Source of the DNA: Breviolum minutum Mf 1.05b.01
Lineage: Eukaryota > Sar > Dinophyceae > Suessiales > Symbiodiniaceae
Length of the DNA: 64,000 bases
Direction of reading: 5' to 3'
Assembly: GCA_000507305.1 (NCBI GenBank)
Contig: DF240738.1
Span: 45,159-109,158, forward strand
Numbering within the stretch: the stretch's first letter is position 1; the number at the start of each line of letters is the position of its first letter. The notes under the pieces were generated by a model, which saw nothing but the letters and a program-made list of their open reading frames with translations, ran no database searches and was not told where the DNA came from. Positions 34,187 through 46,241 of the stretch are shown in pieces. Position numbers and translations under genes: made by a program.

Positions 34187-34766
34187 TTTGTCAACCTCTG
34201 TTGAGGTGGGAGGTGGGGAGAGGGTGGGAATCTAAGAAAGAAAAGGAAGAAAAATGTATGCAACAGAAGGGACCCGGTTAAAGAGACATGGAACACACTT
34301 GAACTCACACTTTCCAAGAATCAAATCCAAGTCGTCAGAAAATGGATCATAGTCGCATACTATACATATTGTCATTCTCAGATACTTAATATAATCATAA
34401 TACATTCATAAATCAAAGATCTTCCATCAATCAAAAACCAAATCATAATTTGATCCAGACCTAAACATGCGCACCCAATGGTTTGACCAAACTTCAAACT
34501 TCCAAGTCAGTTGTGTCACAGAGTGTTACGGATCCTAGAGCCTAAATCCGGGAATTTCCAGTTCCAGATGTTCGATGTAACTATTTACAGTATATTTACC
34601 ATTGGCTCCAAGACAGCTATATTATTGGGTAAATGCGTAAATATAGGCAATGATTCCATACATCGAGTAGGGTACAATGATATCCCGACAAATATCTTGA
34701 GATAGCCACCTTTTTCTTGTTGGTAGTTCCAATTCAATCCCCTAATCCACAACGACTTGGCGTCAG

Positions 34767-35648
34767 GTTGTTGGAGAACGAGTGAGGGTGCTGCAGGGTA
34801 TCGAGGCACCTGATGTGGATGTGGCAGACAACCTCCAAGCGGGCTTGCAGGTGTCCTTGGCTCTTCAGGGTGGACATCAAGCAGATTGGGTGAATCCTGA
34901 TGCTGCAAAAGAATATGACTGTCCAATTTGCATGAAGGTGAGATTCTGTCAAATGTCAGGAACCATGTGGTGTTTGTCAGATAGATTTGTCATATCCTAC
35001 CACAGATGTCGGTTTCCTAGTCCTACTCGAATTATAGCACACCAACATCCTGCAAGCATTTCCTAAGATCTCCACCTGGCTATCCAGAAGCCTGACAACT
35101 TGAGAATCAAAAACGTGGAGCAAAATTTGTAATTTCAATCATCCCCATGAATTCATCGGTTTAAATCCGATTACTGTAATTCATTGGTTTAAAATGGTTT
35201 AAATCTATGGAATAGGCCCGATTCTTACCAACTTGAAACTGACATCCCCATAGCTTCAGTAGCTGTTTTCGTTTCTTTTGCACTTTTGCAGGTGTGCAAG
35301 GATGCCATGATGCATTCGTGCTGTCATATCTTTTGCGAGCTCTGTTGGAAGGAATGCCAAAAGCACGATGCCAGATGTCCAATCTGCAGAGACACGGAGC
35401 AGCCAGTAGCCCGAGCGTATCGGTGTCGCAAGGACATTGAGAAACTGCAGCTTCGGTGTCCTTGCAAATGTGGGGCAATCTTTTCTTTGGTTGAAAATCA
35501 CAGCCTCCTTCAGACTTGGAAGAGTGTCCCTTTAAGCCTGATGGTTGCAACTTGGGAGCAAACTCAGGCGACTGAGTCTGAGCTGTGTGTCCAGGAGAAG
35601 GAGTCCTCAAGAGACCACATAGCCTTGCGCGAGAGGTGCAAGTTCTGA
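34767..35648 (+). CDS. RING finger plus TRAF-type zinc finger protein (E3 ligase-like)
   Basis: Exon 34767-34937 and exon 35292-35648 are joined by a GT-AG intron (ATGAAG|GTGAGA ... TTTTGCAG|GTGTGC), phase 0. Together they give a complete C3HC4 RING: CPICM|KVC-type start, then SCCHIFCELCWK and DARCPICRD, with all eight zinc ligands. Downstream is RCPCKCGAIFSLVENH, the start of a TRAF-type finger. RING-TRAF proteins are ubiquitin ligases or adaptors. The first exon before the RING is acidic and Val-rich. After about 35510 the frame used no longer fits TRAF fingers; the missing Cys residues are encoded in another frame (see findings). The 3' end is either TGA at 35646 or a GT donor just before it (TGCAA|GTTCTG). 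An upstream exon with the start codon is expected but not identified. Confidence 0.75.
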
Positions 35649-35685
35649 CAGCGTCAAGAGAGTGGAAGCACTGAGAGTTCTGAAG

Positions 35686-36013
35686 GACTCCAACACTCCA
35701 AGTCGAATGGAAAGTTTCTTGGATTCTCCGGATTTTGTTTCTATTTCGGACGCCCGGACGCGGACCTCTACGGTCTGCCGCCGGAGCGCGTGGCGAACGT
35801 ACGCCACGCGCTCCGGCGGCAGACCGTATCTTTGCTGGGAGCATGCTGGGAGCCTGCGGCGCCACCCGGAGCACAGAGAGATCCAGGGCTACGGCTGCAA
35901 CGCGTTGCTCGAACCTGCACCAGGACCTTCCTCTGCATCACAGGGGGCCCTCGACTGATTTGTCAGAGTTGGGTTTGAAAGCGGCGTGTGCCATCAAGAA
36001 ATTGCTTGTTTAA
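35686..36013 (+). CDS. GC-rich open region 3' of the RING-TRAF gene
   Basis: Three + frames are open across this unusually GC-rich stretch. One, entered at TCTGAAG|GACTCC, runs 98 codons and reads ADLYGLPPERVANVRHAL. Another contains EHREIQGYGCNALLEPA, which resembles an armadillo-type repeat core (E-x-Q-x-x-G-C-x-A-L). It holds the perfect hairpin at 35769-35828. It may be a further exon of the RING-TRAF gene, but frame and function are unresolved. Confidence 0.28.
35769..35828. repeat. Perfect GC-rich inverted repeat, 27-bp arms, 6-base loop
   Basis: Arms 35769-35795 and 35802-35828 are exact reverse complements (starting TACGGTCTGCCGCCGG), separated by AACGTA. The arms are about 70% G+C in a window of moderate composition. 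No decay is visible in either arm. Confidence 0.95.
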
Positions 36014-36049
36014 TCAGAAACCGAATGCAGATTATTCAGGTGATCTCAT

Positions 36050-38400
36050 CTCAGAACTTCGTACTGGAAATCAAACTCTGACAATTTTTGATAACCTGGG
36101 TTGCACCTGATGGTGCAAATCCGCATCCCATGTCATGTAATGATTGGTTCGTGATTTTTAGAGGCCGATTCGAAGGAACTTGCACCATGACCTCACAGAT
36201 CTGTGAGGAAGTTGTTGGGAAGTGGGGAGGGTGGAAACACATGCGCAAAATCCGACTGAGATCCAAGAGAAGACACAAATTTGAAGCCCGCGACAGCAAA
36301 GGAATCTCTTCGTTTTCACCCTAACTCCAACCCAACAAAAGCAAGCCTTCGCTCTTCCAGTGGTTGAGCGCAAACCTGGTGCTCCAAGTATGCATGCAGG
36401 CGATCCTGTACAGTGCAAGTCTGTTGTGATGCATGTGGTATTTTGCGAATCTGCTGGTTGCATGGTTTCCACAAACTTAGACTCTGCTGAGGGGGCAAAA
36501 GCAGTGATGTGCTGTGGAAGTGATTTGCGGTAACCCGTCTTTTTTGGTGGTAAACGGACTTCAGAGCCTCTTTTTTGGTCGGTTTCAGGATTTTAAATTC
36601 ACATCATCCAACGCCAGATTATTATTAGAGGAGCCAAATGTACATGCAGGAGGGCTTCGGTTCGACCATGGCCAAAGTTCCAACAAGGGGAGAAACAAGT
36701 GGACTTTTACCAGGCTTACTGAAGGTTTGCCATGACTGCGCCGAAAAAATCCCAGGCATCGCAGTGGACCTAGTCGTGCTAGTCGTGCTTCAGTCCGGTC
36801 CAAGGCCTGTGGGTTGAATTTGGGGGAAGCTTTGATGGACGAAGGGTCCCAGGGTTGCTGTTCATGGTGAGTTCAGGTGAGATAAGGCAGAAAAAAGTGA
36901 AAGACCTGTGTTTTTTGTGAAGGTGTGATTTTTGGAAATGAACAGTTTTCATGGATCTTTATTTGTTTGGTCTTTGGATGTGAGAATTTGGTGCCTGTTT
37001 TCGGACATACTAGGACTGGAATGACAATCCCCTTGAAGGTTCCATTGGGGCACTGCTTTGCTGGTTGCTACACTGAATCACTTGAACCTAAGGAGTTGCT
37101 GCGTCTCTTCTTCCATCAACGAACATCAAGAGACCTGCCCTACTCATATTTTCCCAAACGGCTTTTAACGACGGCCCTTGGTAAGTCTAGGGGTTCCCAA
37201 TTTCTCGGCCAAGGTCGTGCGCAATGCTGAAATGGATCGATCCTATTTAAACGACGCTGGGCGTGAGGATGGAGATTTGAGGGGTTAAAACCAATTCATA
37301 TGGCGTTGAAAAGAAAGGTGGTGTTCAGCTTATAGAGGAATCAAATCATACAAGGAAGTGCTTCAAGGAGTGATTCCAAAATTTGAAATGAATACGTCAT
37401 AGGAGTGCAACCTATTTCAAATGCACACACAAACTTCTGATTTTCGCTTAGACACAGACAACAGAAATACAAAAACCCATATATATATATATATATAGAA
37501 GATTGAAAAATATCAATGCTTTGCAAAGAGCATGATCTTAGACCCAAACATTCTCACACTTTCACACCAACTTTCCAGAGTTCAATTTTCTGATTGTTTC
37601 CAAACCGAGTTCACGGGTTTTCCCTTTCCACTGGGACCCGTCTTTGCTCGTCGTACCGTGCGGGGCCACGGGCCGGTGAACGATCATGTAGCTACAGTGG
37701 AGTTTCATTATGAAAAACTGGAAATCATTGAAATCATTTTGTGTTGAGACTTTGGAATGGAAATGGATTGGTATGAAGTGCCAAGTGATTTGTGGTTTGT
37801 GGCTTTGCGTGGGGTGTGCAAAAAAGTGACAGTAACCTCACCCCTGAAGGCCATAAACATGTTTGGTTATTTGTTTCTGCCACTTTTTCTATGAATCTGC
37901 TTTGGGGTTCACCATCCAGTTATTGTGGTACCAGGTAATTTGGGAATTATATAGCACCTTTCAAATCTATTTAAATATAGTAGGTAAACCAACTAAATTT
38001 GATATGGAGGTTCCTTCAAAATTTGCGTTCATTCAATTGGTCTCCGAGTGATCATCCAAGATGTCGAATGGCACCAAACCATGCAAATTGATACTGGATT
38101 CATAAAGAACGACATGGTTACCAAAATCTATGCCATATACATAGACAGACATAAATCATGATAAATACTACATATATATATATTTCATAACACAATATAC
38201 TGTAATACAGTAATACATGTATATTTTACATTATCTACATTGTACAGAATATTTTTTATATGTATTATATGTGATTATAATGGATGATTGCAAGACCATT
38301 CAGAACGATAGGTAACTCACTCATTTTGCCAATGTTCTTTCGTAGAACCACAAATTCGCACCTCGACTACATTCTAAAGGCAGCAAGCAGAAACTCAAAT
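36050..38400. other. No supported gene
   Basis: Short open frames on both strands without paired splice borders or known motifs; AT-dinucleotide runs near 37480 and 38170-38280. Probably non-coding. Confidence 0.45.
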
Positions 38401-38442
38401 CTGAATTTTTGAACGTTAAACATAGGGGTGTGATTTTTGAAG

Positions 38443-38586
38443 GACGTCCCCATCCAATGCATGTTTGAGGTCCGAACGCAAGTGGATGATGGCATGTGGA
38501 CCTTTGAGCAGGAGCAGAAGTTGGCCAACATCGCTGTCAACGCCCGGGAGACCCAGCTCGAAATCCATGACAAAACAAAGATCCAA
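38443..38586 (+). CDS. Candidate internal exon, unknown protein
   Basis: AG|G acceptor (TTTTTGAAG|GACGTC) and GT donor (ATCCAA|GTCACT). Exactly 48 codons, phase 0, with a clear purine-first codon pattern. Reads CMFEVRTQVDDGMWTFEQ, LANIAVNARETQLEIHDK. Acidic, probably helical. No family recognised and no joined neighbours identified. Confidence 0.45.
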
Positions 38587-38749
38587 GTCACTGCTGTTCA
38601 CTTGTTACACTACAGTGATAAATGTATATAAATGTGGTATGATCTATGAGTTTGTTTTACTTATTGCTCTTGGAGGCAAGGGAGAGGAGTTGTCTGGAAA
38701 GCGAACGCAGGAGTCAATATCTTTTCATTGAGATTCTGAGTTTATGCAA

Positions 38750-41200
38750 ATGTACATTTTATGCAAATGTACGTATATAATCATATCTGTAACGCGCTGT
38801 ATTGGCCTATGTACGCTGTACCTATACGCGTAATGGTACTCCGAAGTTGCCCGAACACCCCATGCTAGAAACCATGCAGGTGCGAATGACAGCAATCAAG
38901 TTGGAGGATGGCAGCTTGTACCTTGACACCGTGGATTAGTGCAACAAGTTTTGGTGAAGGGGGAAATTTTTGACATACTGTAACGATCTGGAATCATGTC
39001 AAAACTCTTCTAGCCAAACATACTTGTACATTGAAATCTTGGATTTGCGAAAGGAAGAGATCCACAAATGGCTGTCCGTATCATGTCGAATCTCTTGTGC
39101 AGTTTGAACTCCATAGGACTTTCAATCAATTCATGAGAATTTAATCATTTAATCCAATCTTTGATGATTAAGATTGGAGGATCAATTTTTGGCATGGAAG
39201 GCAATGTTCCAGGCTGTCATCACGGGTTTGCTGGCCATGAGGTGGGTTCACAACCCGGTGGCACCAACCGAAGAATGCAACGCACTGCTGAGGCCAAACG
39301 GGGCTGGAAGCGGTTGAAAACTGGAACGGCCAAGCCCAAAAATGTGTACAATGGATTGGTCATTTTGTGCAGTGAACTCATCCATTTTGGGGGCAAAGCA
39401 TTTTAAGCATATCCAGTCGGAGGCGGTTTTTGAATCTTGTGAAGGGTCTGTGAAAATTCTGAAGTGGAAAACTGTTGCATCCTGCTGCAACCGCTCCACC
39501 GGAGACTCAGGCTGTTTTTGAGGCTAGGGACACCATTGGGATAATGTTCCGTAGCGGACTTGAGATGGTTCTCTGGTCTAAGGACGCCCAAAAACAGTTT
39601 GCATCACACTTTCGGAAGGTCTTGAACACAATTTTCTCCTGTTGTACTTAGGAAAGATATAGCATGGCCCGACATGGCGTCAGAGAACATCCAAACAGTG
39701 TCAGCTTATGATTTGCCACTCGTGTGCCCAGGGAGTTGGGTCTTCCTGTGAAATACATCGTCTTGGGTAGCGCTCAGTTGGGGAATCTCAGCGCAGCCAG
39801 AATTTCTGCCCCCGCAAAACGGATTGGTCCGGAAACAAAGGGCCTGGAAAAGGCAGGGATTTAATTCCAAGGATGACAGATGAAAGGAAACATGTGGATG
39901 TGGAAGCTCAATAAAGTGAGAAGGTTGAGAGCCCCTGAAAGATCGGACGGAAAGACAAGTACTTAGGACCGACCATCATGGCATCATTGCATCATGTCAA
40001 AGGGAGCTTCGCTTTCTCTTCTTTTCTTTGGTGAGGGCAGGAGCTACCAACTTTTGATGTGTTATTTTTGTTGAGTCTTCATGGGTGCTTTCTGACATGG
40101 TGCTGTGTGATTCCCTCATGACCACCTTTTTTGATTGTCATGAAAGGTGTTCAAAGTATCCCCTCGACATCTGGCATGGCCAAGCTTCCACTGAAGGTAT
40201 GAACACAAAATCTTTGTGGCTCCCTTTGCCCGTCGCTGGCCTGATGCCAAGGACGTTTTTTTTTTGGGGTGTCCCCAAAGTCTGAGGGGTGCGAACTGAA
40301 AATGACCATTGTCCGGCTGGGGATGGATTTTTGATTGGGCCTATGAAAAAAAAAGTTTTTTTTTCAATTGTTGATGAACTGATGAACCCATGTTGCTAGC
40401 TTATCAGAAAGCTGACGGATGGTATGATGTCAGGGAGTCTGAAGCACTTCATGTATATAGGTGGTAGGTAGGAATTTCAGAGAATCTTCAGCCATTCCCA
40501 CATCAAAAGCCACCTGATCTGAAGCAGCTGGGCAGGTGTTTACTGTACAGCAATGGTCCTGGCCGTTGGATTTGCCAAGTGCGCTCTATGGCATCTTTGG
40601 AACGGAGCTCAAGGACCTCTTCCACGGTTGGAGGGGCAACAAAACAACCATTGCTTGTGACATGTGAAGTTTTTCTTTCCTGGAATGTTTCTGCTGCATG
40701 ATGCTTTTATGTTTGAAAACTAACCGTACCCTCCAATAAACAAACATTTTCTAAATGGAAGGCCCATGCCTTTCCCAGTAAATGGCTATACAAATGGTGG
40801 ATGTTCCATTACCATGTTCGGGTAGCAATGGTTGGAAGTAAGGATCTCTTGTTGTTTTGGGAACTGTCACTTTGTTGCTCCTTGGAAAAACTGGATGCCG
40901 CTGCCCAAAAAGTAAAGACATTCAAAGGTGGAAGGTGAAGAAACGCCACTCCAGCCGAGAAACCTCTTCTTGATGGTTTTTGTTGTAGCAAAGCCATCCT
41001 GGACAAGGATTCATGAAACGTTAGTGATATGGATGACAGCTACGATGAGATAGGCAACCCCCACCAGAAAGTTGATGCTATGTTATATATTTCCATTGTT
41101 CTCTTGGCTTCCCAATAACAACCTTAGGCTCTTTGCGAATTTGTTGAAAAGCAAGGGTTTACGTAAATCTGACAATGAATCAATAGGTTATGACTACATG
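38750..41200. other. No supported gene
   Basis: Frames of 60-80 codons occur on both strands (for example 39161-39406 + and 39248-39499 -) but lack motifs and paired splice sites. No gene called. Confidence 0.4.
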
Positions 41201-41245
41201 GTTTGTTCAAACCTTTGAGTCGAATCAATCTTTTTCCCATCCAGA

Positions 41246-41514
41246 TGATGGCACGTGGACCACTCCGTCCATTTTTTGTGAGTTCAGAGCAGGATGACGA
41301 GGAAACCCCGTGGTCTGCTGAGATCGACAAAAAGTTACTTTGCCCAAAGGAGCTGATCCACAAAACAAAAACTGATGGTTTGCAGGGCAACAAAACTGGG
41401 ACGCAGGGCCCCAAAAGCAAACTGAACAATCTCTATTTAACCCCAGAGCTTTTTGCTGCGAACTGTTTTTGGGAGGGTGTATGGAGTATGAGTGATGTGG
41501 ACGGCATATCTTAG
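41246..41514 (+). CDS. Candidate exon, unknown protein
   Basis: Acceptor with a good pyrimidine tract (CTTTTTCCCATCCAG|ATGATGG). The frame reads SSEQDDEETPWSAEIDKKLL and PKSKLNNLYLTPELFAANC to a stop at 41512. A donor inside is likely. It shares a short phrase (GATGATGGCA-GTGGACC) with the candidate exon at 38443, in a different frame, which may be chance. Confidence 0.3.
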
Positions 41515-42873
41515 TAATACACAGCTTCTATTGCAATTTCCTGCAAAATCAGGCATCTGTTGGTATGTTTGTGGATTCCTGATTTCCTGACATCCTCATG
41601 TCAAAGACAGATTTTATGAATATATATAGTCAGAATTATACGGTGGTTTGCTTGAACATTTTGGTGTCCAAACACGCCTTTAGCATGGTGATGTGTTGTT
41701 GGATCTCAGGATCAAGGGGAGATGAAAGCTGAGTAGAGACTGAATGCAGGTATATAAAAAGACGATGAAACTTACATAGAAAAGTTGAGATTGGAATTGT
41801 CTGAACAAAGTTAGTTAGTTTTGTGGATATATCGAGTGCTTCCTGTTTTTTTTTTCCGAAAATCTACTGTTGATGAATTGCATGTCATGTCGCATCCAAT
41901 CTTTTCCCTTCCTCTCTCTGTGACCAGGATCGATTGGGCTTGGGCTATAGTGCTTCAGAGTGTGCTTTCTTCCACAAACGGTGGCACTGCCGAAGTTTGG
42001 GGGGAAGATTCGCCGCTGGATTTCGATCGATCTTCATGGATGTTTCTCTCTCAATTGATTTACCCCCAAAAATTTGGTCAAACCTTCTTTTCATCTGTTT
42101 TTGGCAAATTTTCTTTCCAACAAAGACTTGCCTCTCGCACAGTTTATTTTCAAAAAATCTCCATGGTTTGTTAAATATAGGAAGGGTTCACATACTCTTT
42201 TTGTACTAAGCATTCACCAATTTGGATTCACATTTTTTACCCATCCAATTTGAACGAAAACCTATGGTGTTGCAAAGTGACCTGCCCAGGTCCAAGACAT
42301 TGATTTGCACGGATGCCTTGGTATATGTTCCCGAGGCCGGGAGATGGATGCCAGAAAGGGGGGCTCGAAAAACATAGGCGCCTTTGCACCATGGCATTTG
42401 AGATTGAGATTAAGGTCCGTACAGAAGTTGTTTTATGATTCTAATATGTTGGAAGTGTGTAAGTATCCAGTGTCGGGTGTTTGACTAGGTACGAGTTACC
42501 TTCGGGTTGATAAGTAAATGAAACCCAACTACTTATACAGAATCGTGTGTGTTGCATATCCCGCCGGCCGCCCCTTCGTATTTTCTTGTGATGGATAGGG
42601 ATCAGACCTGAATTGCATGAAGCAGTGTTAAAAAAATCCTGGTTGAAAAACCAAAGCAATCAATACCACGTGCCCCTCCCTAGCATCCTGTTTTATAGGG
42701 ACTGCAGGGATCATTGCACCCATGAAGAATTTCCTGGTATCCAATTGGTGTCATGACAGTAATGGAGACTCCTGCAATATGGTTTCCAAGCTATATAATT
42801 GTTTTTTTTTCAAACGGACATCGTCAATTTATTCATTTGCTGGATATATTTACTCAAATCAATTCGTTAGTGC

Positions 42874-43152
42874 ATGTTAGTGTGTTATATCACGTGGCCA
42901 CCTGGCCATGCCATGCCCTTTAAAGTGGGGATTGCGCACGCAGGTCTGGTCATCCATTTTGAGGTAAGCGGGGTCTTTTGTCCTGTTGCCTTCCCTGCCT
43001 ATGGATCTTGTCAGGAACCACCAGCAGTGTTGGACAAGAAGGAACTGAAAGGCGGGCATTTGGAAAGTCGTTCTGTTGAGGTGAATCACATCTCGACTTC
43101 TGACCACGCCCTTGTGAACCTGGGATGGGAGACTCTTCAGAAAATGACATGA
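42874..43152 (+). CDS. Candidate exon pair, unknown protein
   Basis: The frame contains KVGIAHAGLVIHFE, a perfect GT donor (TTTGAG|GTAAGC at 42964), an acceptor 51 bases later (CTTGTCAG|GAACCA at 43014), then VLDKKELKGGHLESRSVEV. The 51-base segment is a multiple of three and open, so it may be a tiny intron or coding. Stop at 43150. No family recognised. Confidence 0.3.
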   Translation: MLVCYITWPPGHAMPFKVGIAHAGLVIHFEVSGVFCPVAFPAYGSCQEPPAVLDKKELKGGHLESRSVEVNHISTSDHALVNLGWETLQKMT

Positions 43153-44494
43153 TAACCGACACTTCAGATGAATTATCATAGTTCATCAAGATAAGTCTAA
43201 GTGGTGATTCAAAAGGAATCACAGAAATTGATTATTGATACGTGCATGCTCTGGCAAATGTACTGGAGTTGCTTTTGATTTGTTGCGATCACTTTCGATT
43301 TCGACAGGATGATCACTCGGAATTGTATATTGCGTGACCATGTAGCAGGGGGAGACTAGGAAGGGAACATAGGTTTGAAGAGAAATCTGCAGTTGTGACT
43401 CGTGGATTCCCAATGTCAGAGATCATGCCTAGCTACTTTATCTATGATTTTTTCACTTAGCACTGGAAACACTACAAGCACCACACACTTGTTTCTTATC
43501 ACCTTTTTTTTGAAGCCCTCCATTTACACATGCACGGTTATTTGGTCGTATCAGTCCCCTAAAACCAAGGTAAATACGCTATATATATACCATATAATTA
43601 TATATATATATATATATATGTATACACATGCAGTACCTTTCCCAAGATTCCAACCATGGTTATCGCATCTTTCAAACTAAGCTCCCAGTGGGTTGTAGGC
43701 CTCGGCCGAACGGCCAACAACTTCATCCTGAATTTGGTGGCCTTTGTTAACTGGTCCCAGTGCCAAGAAGTTTGCTTTCCAATGACCTCAGGAGCGACAT
43801 GTTTCGACATGTTTCCAAATCAAGAATAAGGTGTGTGTTATACAAAAAGATCTCCAAAAAAATGCGGTGTATTTGAGGTTTGATGAACTCATAGGAGTCT
43901 ACGATAAAACGGATGAGAGACATGAAGCTGGATATTTTTGGCAGGTCATGGACCCTGCCCCTGGGGAAACTTTTGGGGGGTTGCATTGGAGTAGCAATTG
44001 ATTATATACTTTTATGAGTACCCAAATTCCCAAATTAAGCAGTCAGGGGTTTATGAATTCAGGGGACCATCAGCTGGGAACAAAAAGTTCAGATGTTTCT
44101 TTCCTCAAAACCATGCCATTTTTCCTCATACTTACTTTCCACATCATGAAGAAAGAAAATAATTTGATACGTGGATGGATGGCTCGAAATCCCCCAGAAC
44201 TTGCGTCCTACGACCACCCAGGCGCGGTTCTGGAGACCGAATTCGTAACGCCATCGCGGAAGAAGCGAAAGGGGGCAGCCCCAACGACGAGGCGTTGCTG
44301 AGGTGTGCGGATGCGCCATCAATCAGGGTCAAACTGGGCAGGGTAAAAAGGACTCCTCTAGGCAAGGTCAAGGCAGGAGGTAGATATAGACATATCATAG
44401 AATGACATAGGTTTTACTGAAATTCAACCTCTCTGTTGGCAGTTGTGAGGCATGCGGCATAGGTATATAGGTGTCCACAAACTTTTTGTTGCAG

Positions 44495-44694
44495 GGCCTC
44501 CAGTAGATCCTACACGTTTCTTTGGGAAGGTCGAAATCCTCTTGATGACTTTTTATGTCTGCTTCGGTTCATCCAATGTGTGGCAAACTTCAATGAATAT
44601 TTTCCAATGCAAGGGGGTGGGCACGATCCCTGACAAGTGGCACCAACCCCATACGTCAGGAAAGATAACATGCTCAGCTTACTTGTCTTGGTGA
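44495..44694 (+). CDS. Candidate exon, unknown protein
   Basis: Acceptor CTTTTTGTTGCAG|GGCCTC. The frame reads PPVDPTRFFGKVEILLMTFY then VGTIPDKWHQPHTSGK to a stop at 44692. The 3' border is not fixed. No family recognised. Confidence 0.3.
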
Positions 44695-44810
44695 ATTATA
44701 GTCATGTGGGTTCTTGCGGGAGGTAGTATGCTTGTCAATTTGACCTTATGTTAAATTGGTGAAATATGACAATTCACAGATGTATCAACATCAGTCATAA
44801 TCCTCCAGTG

Positions 44811-45688
44811 ATGGCTAGGAAGGGCTGGCAGCGAGACGCGCTGTTATCGCTGTATTTTGGTCTGGGGCTCTTGGGCAGTGCAAAAGTGTCCAACTTTGCA
44901 CAAACTATCCATGTTCAGGTATCTCTCATACAAGATACAAATTGATACAAAGCTGAAATAGATAATATATATGATATATAGATAATTAGACATGCAATAG
45001 ACCATAAAATGTGAATGTATACATATATTATATATATATACACGTCATGTTTGGTCAGATGACAGTGACCTCTGGCGGTGTCAGTAATCAAATAGGAAAG
45101 GTGTTGTTGTCAAGATTTTACCTCACCAATGAGTTTTATGGTTTCACTTGATCATGATATGAGAAGTGCGTTCAGATCTAGGGTATCAATGCAAACAATC
45201 AACTTGGTTTCTGCTTTCTTCCACCCGTGCAGTCATTGCAGTCTGCAGTAGGACAACCTGTTTCAACAGCTTTGACTGTGTCGGTGAAGGACACATTATA
45301 ATAGTTCGTATATTTACGGCGTACGGTTATATACGGTGTATATATTATAGATGTGCACATACAGATACAGAGACAAATGCTATGTAAACGTGTATATATA
45401 TATATACACACACAGTATGTGTCAGTTTTGCTTTTTAAGATTTTCACACCTGAAAGTTCGTGGCACAACTCCTGCAAGATGGCTTTGTTGAAAAACGGAA
45501 ACATGCATGCATCATCTTCTTTTCAGGTGGTACAGTTGAAATTTTCCAGTTCGCTTTCTGGGTCGCATCTCATACTCTCATACTCTCGAATTTTGGGTCT
45601 ACTGGCGTGTGCGTTTAGATTGGGCAGAACCATAAGAGATGAAAAAGAGATGACATATCGAATCCTGCGTTTACATTGGGGAGTCTGA
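44811..45688 (+). CDS. Three-exon candidate, small protein with hydrophobic N-terminus
   Basis: Exons 44811-44918, 45233-45283 and 45527-45688 are joined by two GT-AG introns, all phase 0, giving 106 residues plus TGA. It starts at an ATG with MARKGWQRDALLSLYFGLGL, a basic start followed by a hydrophobic stretch that could be a signal or membrane anchor. It continues with SLQSAVGQPVSTALTVS and ends LGRTIRDEKEMTYRILRL. Splice sites: GTTCAG|GTATCT, CGTGCAG|TCATTG, GTGTCG|GTGAAG, TTTTCAG|GTGGTA. No family recognised. The ATG could also be internal, since TGGCTAG|GAAGG is an AG|G site. Confidence 0.42.
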
Positions 45689-45863
45689 AAAGAGGCGGGC
45701 GAGTGATGACTTTGTCGTTTCGCTGTAGGAAGGCCTGCCAAAACATGAATAGACCATCTTCAAGTGGTGCACAGTTCCCAAGGCTTACACGCTGGAAAAC
45801 CAACATGGAAGCCCAACCATAGTGTTATTGTCATCCGGTCATCCTTGTTGTTGCTAGATTGAG

Positions 45864-46044
45864 GCCCTGATGGAGGCAGCATTGTGGAACCATCGCAGGC
45901 TGTGTCAAAAAAACAACCTTCGAGCTGTGAAGGAAGCAAATTCCAAAATGGATGCTGGACTTTGGCTTGTTGAAAATTCGATGATGCTTGGTGATGTCCG
46001 TCTGATGATGCTTGATGTTGATGTTGATGCTGCTGTTGATGTTG

Positions 46045-46080
<36 letters not shown>

Positions 46081-46241
46081 CCGCCGCCGAGGATGATGAT
46101 GCTGATGACGATGGCGACACCTTAAATAAGACATTTGTATGTTTGTACGATATTTGTGCATGGTTTTTTGTCATTTTCAGGTTCTTCCAGGTTGGTGAAA
46201 ATACATTATCCAACCAGATGCGTGGAAGAGTGTTGCTTTAG
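45864..46241 (+). CDS. Candidate exon with poly-Ala run and acidic tail
   Basis: AG|G acceptor (TAGATTGAG|GCCCTG). Reads ALMEAALWNHRRLCQKNNLR, then a repeat-derived part of DVDAA units, eleven Ala and an acidic EDDDADDDGD. The Ala run comes from GCT/GCC codons in a CTG-type microsatellite (46009-46105). On the minus strand it would be poly-Gln or poly-Ser. The first half looks coding on +. The 3' border is open; the frame continues to 46239. Confidence 0.35.

Noticed and set aside
35161-35874. 237-codon minus-strand frame over the RING-TRAF gene
   Set aside because: The + strand has an unmistakable RING finger with correct splicing; the minus frame is a GC-rich shadow with no motif.
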